Below, one piece after another: positions 60,439 to 64,000 of a stretch of DNA of 64,000 nucleotides (the first letter of the stretch is position 1; every line of letters begins with the position of its first letter). The stretch is from Gordionus sp. m RMFG-2023 (taxonomy: Eukaryota; Nematomorpha; Gordioida; Chordodea; Parachordodidae), in NCBI RefSeq assembly GCF_954871325.1, contig NC_088775.1:8905561-8969560 (forward strand), read 5' to 3'. A program made the position numbers and the translations under genes. The notes under the pieces are model-generated. The model was not told where the DNA came from. It searched no databases and worked only from the letters and a program-made list of their open reading frames with translations.

Positions 60439-61409
60439 TCACGTTGAATAAAAAGTTAAATAAATAAAAATAATTCTCTTCCGAAGTTTCAAAACATTAA
60501 TTATTTCCCTCTAAGTAATGTTTTATACATTAAAAATTGAAATAATTATATATATGAAAAAGAATAGTTCTAAAAAAGAAATCATATTTTAATAAAAAAA
60601 ATTGTGGTTTATAATATATATATATATATATACTAATTTGAGCCCTGTAAGTCAACAAAGATTCTAGCGGGATTTAAAAATGAATTTAAAAAATAAAAAT
60701 AAAATTGCGGGGTGACAATTACCATAAAATCGTTGGCTATGCTCGCTCTTACATAAATAACCTTGCATTCAAGGTTAGTGGGAATTCGCGGCTAAGTTTA
60801 CATTATTATATTTATATAATGCAAGGTAACACCTCTAAGGTATTGGTTTTATTTTTACGAGGAAAGGGGAGGAGGGGGGAGAGTTACTAGCCTAATATCA
60901 CTTTATTTTAAAACTAGTATAATAAATTATGAAAGAAAACTATCAAAACATTGATGAATATTCGAATAAAATAAACCAGCCTATATTGAATACAGTGATT
61001 GACGTGATTGTTAAAAACACATGTTTATTCTACAATAAGGGTTGTCAAAAAGTCAGATTATTTTAGTCAATTCTTATTAGGTAAACCTGACATTTTGCTC
61101 ATAGATCACAGAAATGGTTAGACCTCTATTTGCAAATCTCGAGGTTTTTTTAACAACCCTGTATTTATTCTTTAATAATTTTTTTTACCAAAAAACTAAA
61201 CAATTCTTTCTTTTTTACGATGCCATTTTATTATTTTATTTTTTATGGAAAGATTATAAATGTCTGTCTGATGCTCCAGGTGTGAGCACGCGCATCAAAA
61301 AAATTATTTTAAAAATAAAATAATGAAATTTAATTCATTGGTGAAGGTATAAAATGCCGATATTGATGTTATTCATTGTGAAATATTTTATTTATTTTAT
61401 AATATGAAT
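60439..61409. other. Gene-free region
   Basis: No secure gene. A (TA)n run lies at about 60616-60632 and a purine-rich patch at 60858-60882. Short frames here lack any recognisable motif. Confidence 0.35.
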
Positions 61410-61852
61410 TCATGCCCGGCCCGAGTTTTTTTTTAAAAAAGTCCGGTCCGGCCCGAAAGTTAATTTATTTTTTAATAATTTTGTCGGTCCGGTCCGAACA
61501 AAATTTTTTAAGAAAAAATTTGCCAGCCCGGCCCGAATTTATATAAATATAAAAATTAATTTTTTAAAAAAATTATAATTATATAAAAATTAGTATTCCT
61601 AAAATCAAAGATATATGTAATATGGCGTCTAATTTTATAAATACAATTAAATATTTTTATTTTACATAAAAAATTGAGCATAAAATTGATAAATTTAGAT
61701 ATATTTTAAAAAAATTCTAAAGTCCGAAACGACCTGGCCCAGATTTTTTAAAAAATATTAGGCCCGACCCTTGCCCGAAATTTATTTTTAAAAAATAGGC
61801 CCGGCCCGAACCCTGTTTGGGTACAAGCCTGGCCTACATTTGCAGATCTCTA
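61410..61852. mobile_element. GCCCGG-rich MITE, one end missing
   Basis: Motifs such as CATGCCCGGCCCGAG, GTCCGGTCCGGCCCGAA and AGGCCCGGCCCGAA alternate with T/A runs. The right end (reverse complement) TAGAGATCTGCAAATG matches the family. No matching left end was found, so it is probably truncated. Confidence 0.65.
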
Positions 61853-62194
61853 CTAAATATTATAATTTTTTTAAAAAAATTAAAAATGTAGACATTTTAA
61901 CTTTAAAATGGCTTAGAAATAAACATAGATTACGTTTTTTTACCGAACAAGATATATATTCAATTAAAATACTAGTCGAATAAGAAAGTGTTTCAAAGAA
62001 GCCCTTGTGATTCTCAATTAGATTCTCGCATTGAGGCTTTTTTAGAAAAGGGGATTCCTTTTTTTTGACAATCCTTATTGCTATTTTCCTGCCTAATATA
62101 TTTAAGAATTTTATGGATGGATTGGGGAGCGGGATCTCTCAAAACGTAAAGATTAGGGGGAACGTAGATTAAAAAAAAATCTAACAGGTCAAGA
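61853..62194. other. Spacer
   Basis: No gene seen; AT-rich. Confidence 0.35.
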
Positions 62195-62557
62195 CATAGG
62201 CATAGCCAGGTGAGGGCAAGAGGATATCCTCTCTTCAAAAATTTATTAAGTATCATTTCAAGCTATTAAACATTTTTCCATTACACCCCCACCCCCTCCC
62301 TCTACTCCAACCTTCTCTCCGCTAAAAATATTTTGAATAATATCAAACAATAATTTAAAGGAAAAATAAGTATTAATTGTTATTTAAAAAAATTACTATA
62401 CAAATTTTTTTTAAAAATACCCCAAAACTATTATTTAAAAGATGTAACATAGCCAAATGCCTGCTACAAGATTATATTAAAGATATCTCATAATTGTAAG
62501 AAAAACTAAGCTAATAATGCTACCTACTCCCTTAACAAATTCCTGGCTATGCCTATG
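62195..62557. mobile_element. MITE with CATAGGCATAGCCAGG ends
   Basis: The left end CATAGGCATAGCCAGG and the right end CCTGGCTATGCCTATG are exact inverse repeats. Flanks GGTCAAGA and GGATAAGA agree at 6 of 8 bases, a decayed hAT-type target duplication. The interior has a C-rich patch at 62285-62320. Non-coding. Confidence 0.85.
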
Positions 62558-63410
62558 GGATAAGAGGAGTTCCAATTAGAAGGAGAAATGATGTAACGCT
62601 TAACACATCCCATACATAAAATCAAGACGCTTGTCATCCACGTTAAAAGTGCCTATCCTATTGAGAAAACGATGGAAATCAAAAATTTGACGGTCAACTT
62701 ATTAAGTTTGGCATGTCGCCAAAAAAAGCGGCTGACTTTAAGACAAGAGGAACAGTGCTTTTAGTCATCGGGAGTGTTGGGGGGGGGGGGGGTGAAGGTC
62801 GATTAGTGGGTGTCTCTAGAACCATTTATTTATACATAATAAGAACAACGAAGTTAGAATTAACTATATAAAATATAAGTAATATAAACTTACCATCCCA
62901 GCATATTTGGAATGTTCTTGCGTCGAAGCTCAAAAAGTTTAACATTTGGAGCGTTTGGTTGACATACAAAAAATATATAAAAGGAAAAACTTTGAAAATT
63001 TTAAATATTCTTATACTATGCGATATATACCAAGAATATTTTTACATGTTAGAATTGAAATGTTAATTTTATGACCATAGATTGGATATACATATATATA
63101 TATATAAAAGATATATTAAAAAAATTTTCTATGCAGTAAAAAATAGCTAATAGGGCGCCTTTTTCTGCCAAGTAATTTTGGCAGTAGCGCGCTACTTTCA
63201 GTAGTGTTTGACAACACTAACATTATATTTAAAATTATTGAGAAATCCTAAATGGTTCGGACAAGATTTTCTTTAGCTGAGCTCTGTTAGGAGGCTAGTA
63301 ATTTGGGCTGAGAAAATAGAGGAACCTCTCAAAACTTTAAATCTTTCATCTGAAGCTGAACAAATAAGTAAATATACTCAGCAGACCATTCAACCACTCC
63401 CTCTATTTAT
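62558..63410. other. Gene-free region
   Basis: No gene seen. A G-run lies at about 62779-62791 and a (TA)n stretch near 63093-63106. A small hairpin (TGCCAAGTAATTTTGGCA) lies at about 63167-63184. Confidence 0.4.
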
Positions 63411-63605
63411 CAGAGACCAGCAGTCCCAGCCCGTGTAGGCCGGGCACCATATATTTAAATCGCCATTATTATCTAAAAATTAAAAATAAATATAGTATAT
63501 AGGAAGGCTGGGCCAATTTTTTTTTAGAGTCCAGACCGGGTCGAGTCTAAAATATAAAACTCTGGCCTGTCCGGACCTTGCAAATGGTACCACTGGATGT
63601 CTCTG
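63411..63605. mobile_element. CAGAGACC-family MITE (195 bp)
   Basis: Starts CAGAGACCAGCAGTCCC and ends (reverse complement) CAGAGACATCCAGTGG. GC-rich motifs near both ends flank an AT core. No matching target duplication is seen. Non-coding. Confidence 0.75.
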
Positions 63606-63860
63606 GTAAAAATATCATGTTTCGTATATTTTTTTTCAAGTAATATTTTTGCTATATTATTTTATAATTTTACATTCTAATCCCATGTTATATTATGTAG
63701 ATGGTATTGGCCCCTAAATATTAAATATTTTTTTTGTAAAATAAATATACCAGCTTATAATCATTTCGTTGATCTTCATATCATAAATATAGTGTCCTTT
63801 TTAGTAAACTTGAAAAAAATTTTGTTATTATTTTACACAAGGTTTTAATCTTATTAGGAA

Positions 63861-64000
63861 CAGGGATCTTCATGGGCCTTAATTTTTTGATCAAGCCCGA
63901 CCCAGGCCCGGGGTAAAAAAATTTCCAGGCTAACCCAACCAAGCCCATGATAATTATCAAAAATATTTCCCAAGCCTATTATAAAAATTTAATTTATTGC
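63861..64000. mobile_element. CAGGGATCTTCATGGGCC MITE, cut by the window end
   Basis: Starts CAGGGATCTTCATGGGCC and continues with TTTTTTGATCAAGCCCGACC, matching the inverse of 58024-58372 and the ends of 24553-24872. The right end lies outside the window. Confidence 0.8.

Noticed and set aside
1-64000. CRISPR arrays, bacterial operons, rRNA or tRNA genes
   Set aside because: No regularly spaced identical repeats, no prokaryotic gene layout, and no RNA gene that I could recognise by eye.

Overview
The window is nuclear DNA from an invertebrate animal. It is very AT-rich and gene-poor, and its coding blocks are split by introns with GT/AG borders. The genes are animal families: heparan sulfate 2-O-sulfotransferase, condensin II subunit H2, a VAP/MSP-domain protein, rhodopsin-type GPCRs and an LRR membrane protein. 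I cannot name the species. The transposon load (many hAT families and their MITEs, a FLYWCH-type MULE, Ty3-like and DIRS-like retroelement fossils) fits several animal groups.

1-15.5 kb is a decayed tandem array of one GPCR gene. Two pseudogenised copies (6590-8406 and 13314-15149) sit in repeated flanks. Bases 1-290 match the downstream flank of both, so a third unit probably ends at the left edge. The flank of copy 1 carries a hAT element with a second hAT nested inside it; the same site in copy 2 is empty. 11-21 kb holds three retroelement fossils and a fold-back MITE with a perfect 8-bp target duplication. A homopyrimidine tract of about 600 nt follows.

24-40.3 kb is one plus-strand gene, heparan sulfate 2-O-sulfotransferase. 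I built it from eight exons whose phases agree and which give 340 codons plus a stop. Exons 3-8 are secure by sequence; exons 1-2 rest on phase, splice signals and a signal anchor. The 9.4-kb intron 2 contains a three-part hAT nest (outer element with perfect target duplication ATTATTTA) and a 4-kb MULE whose long inverted ends are built of tandem repeats of about 15 bp.

NCAPH2 (41880-44379, minus) converges on this gene. It has a large first exon with an exact 75-bp in-frame tandem duplication. 46-48.3 kb is a ZMYM1-like hAT inserted in an older integrase fossil. An intronless VAP-like gene lies at 52765-53541, a three-exon LRR transmembrane gene at 55586-57399 (minus), and an unrecognised 309-aa frame at 59509-60438 (minus). 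The right end is mostly intergenic DNA with MITEs of a GCCCGG-rich family, one cut by the window edge.

The sulfotransferase acts in the Golgi, NCAPH2 on chromosomes and VAP at ER contact sites, so no shared pathway or operon-like unit is implied. The most unusual observations are: the two GPCR copies carry different stop codons at the same ancestral Trp codon; a hAT family has an internal inverted duplication shared by both copies; the MULE has tandem-repeat termini; and NCAPH2 has a recent exact coding duplication.
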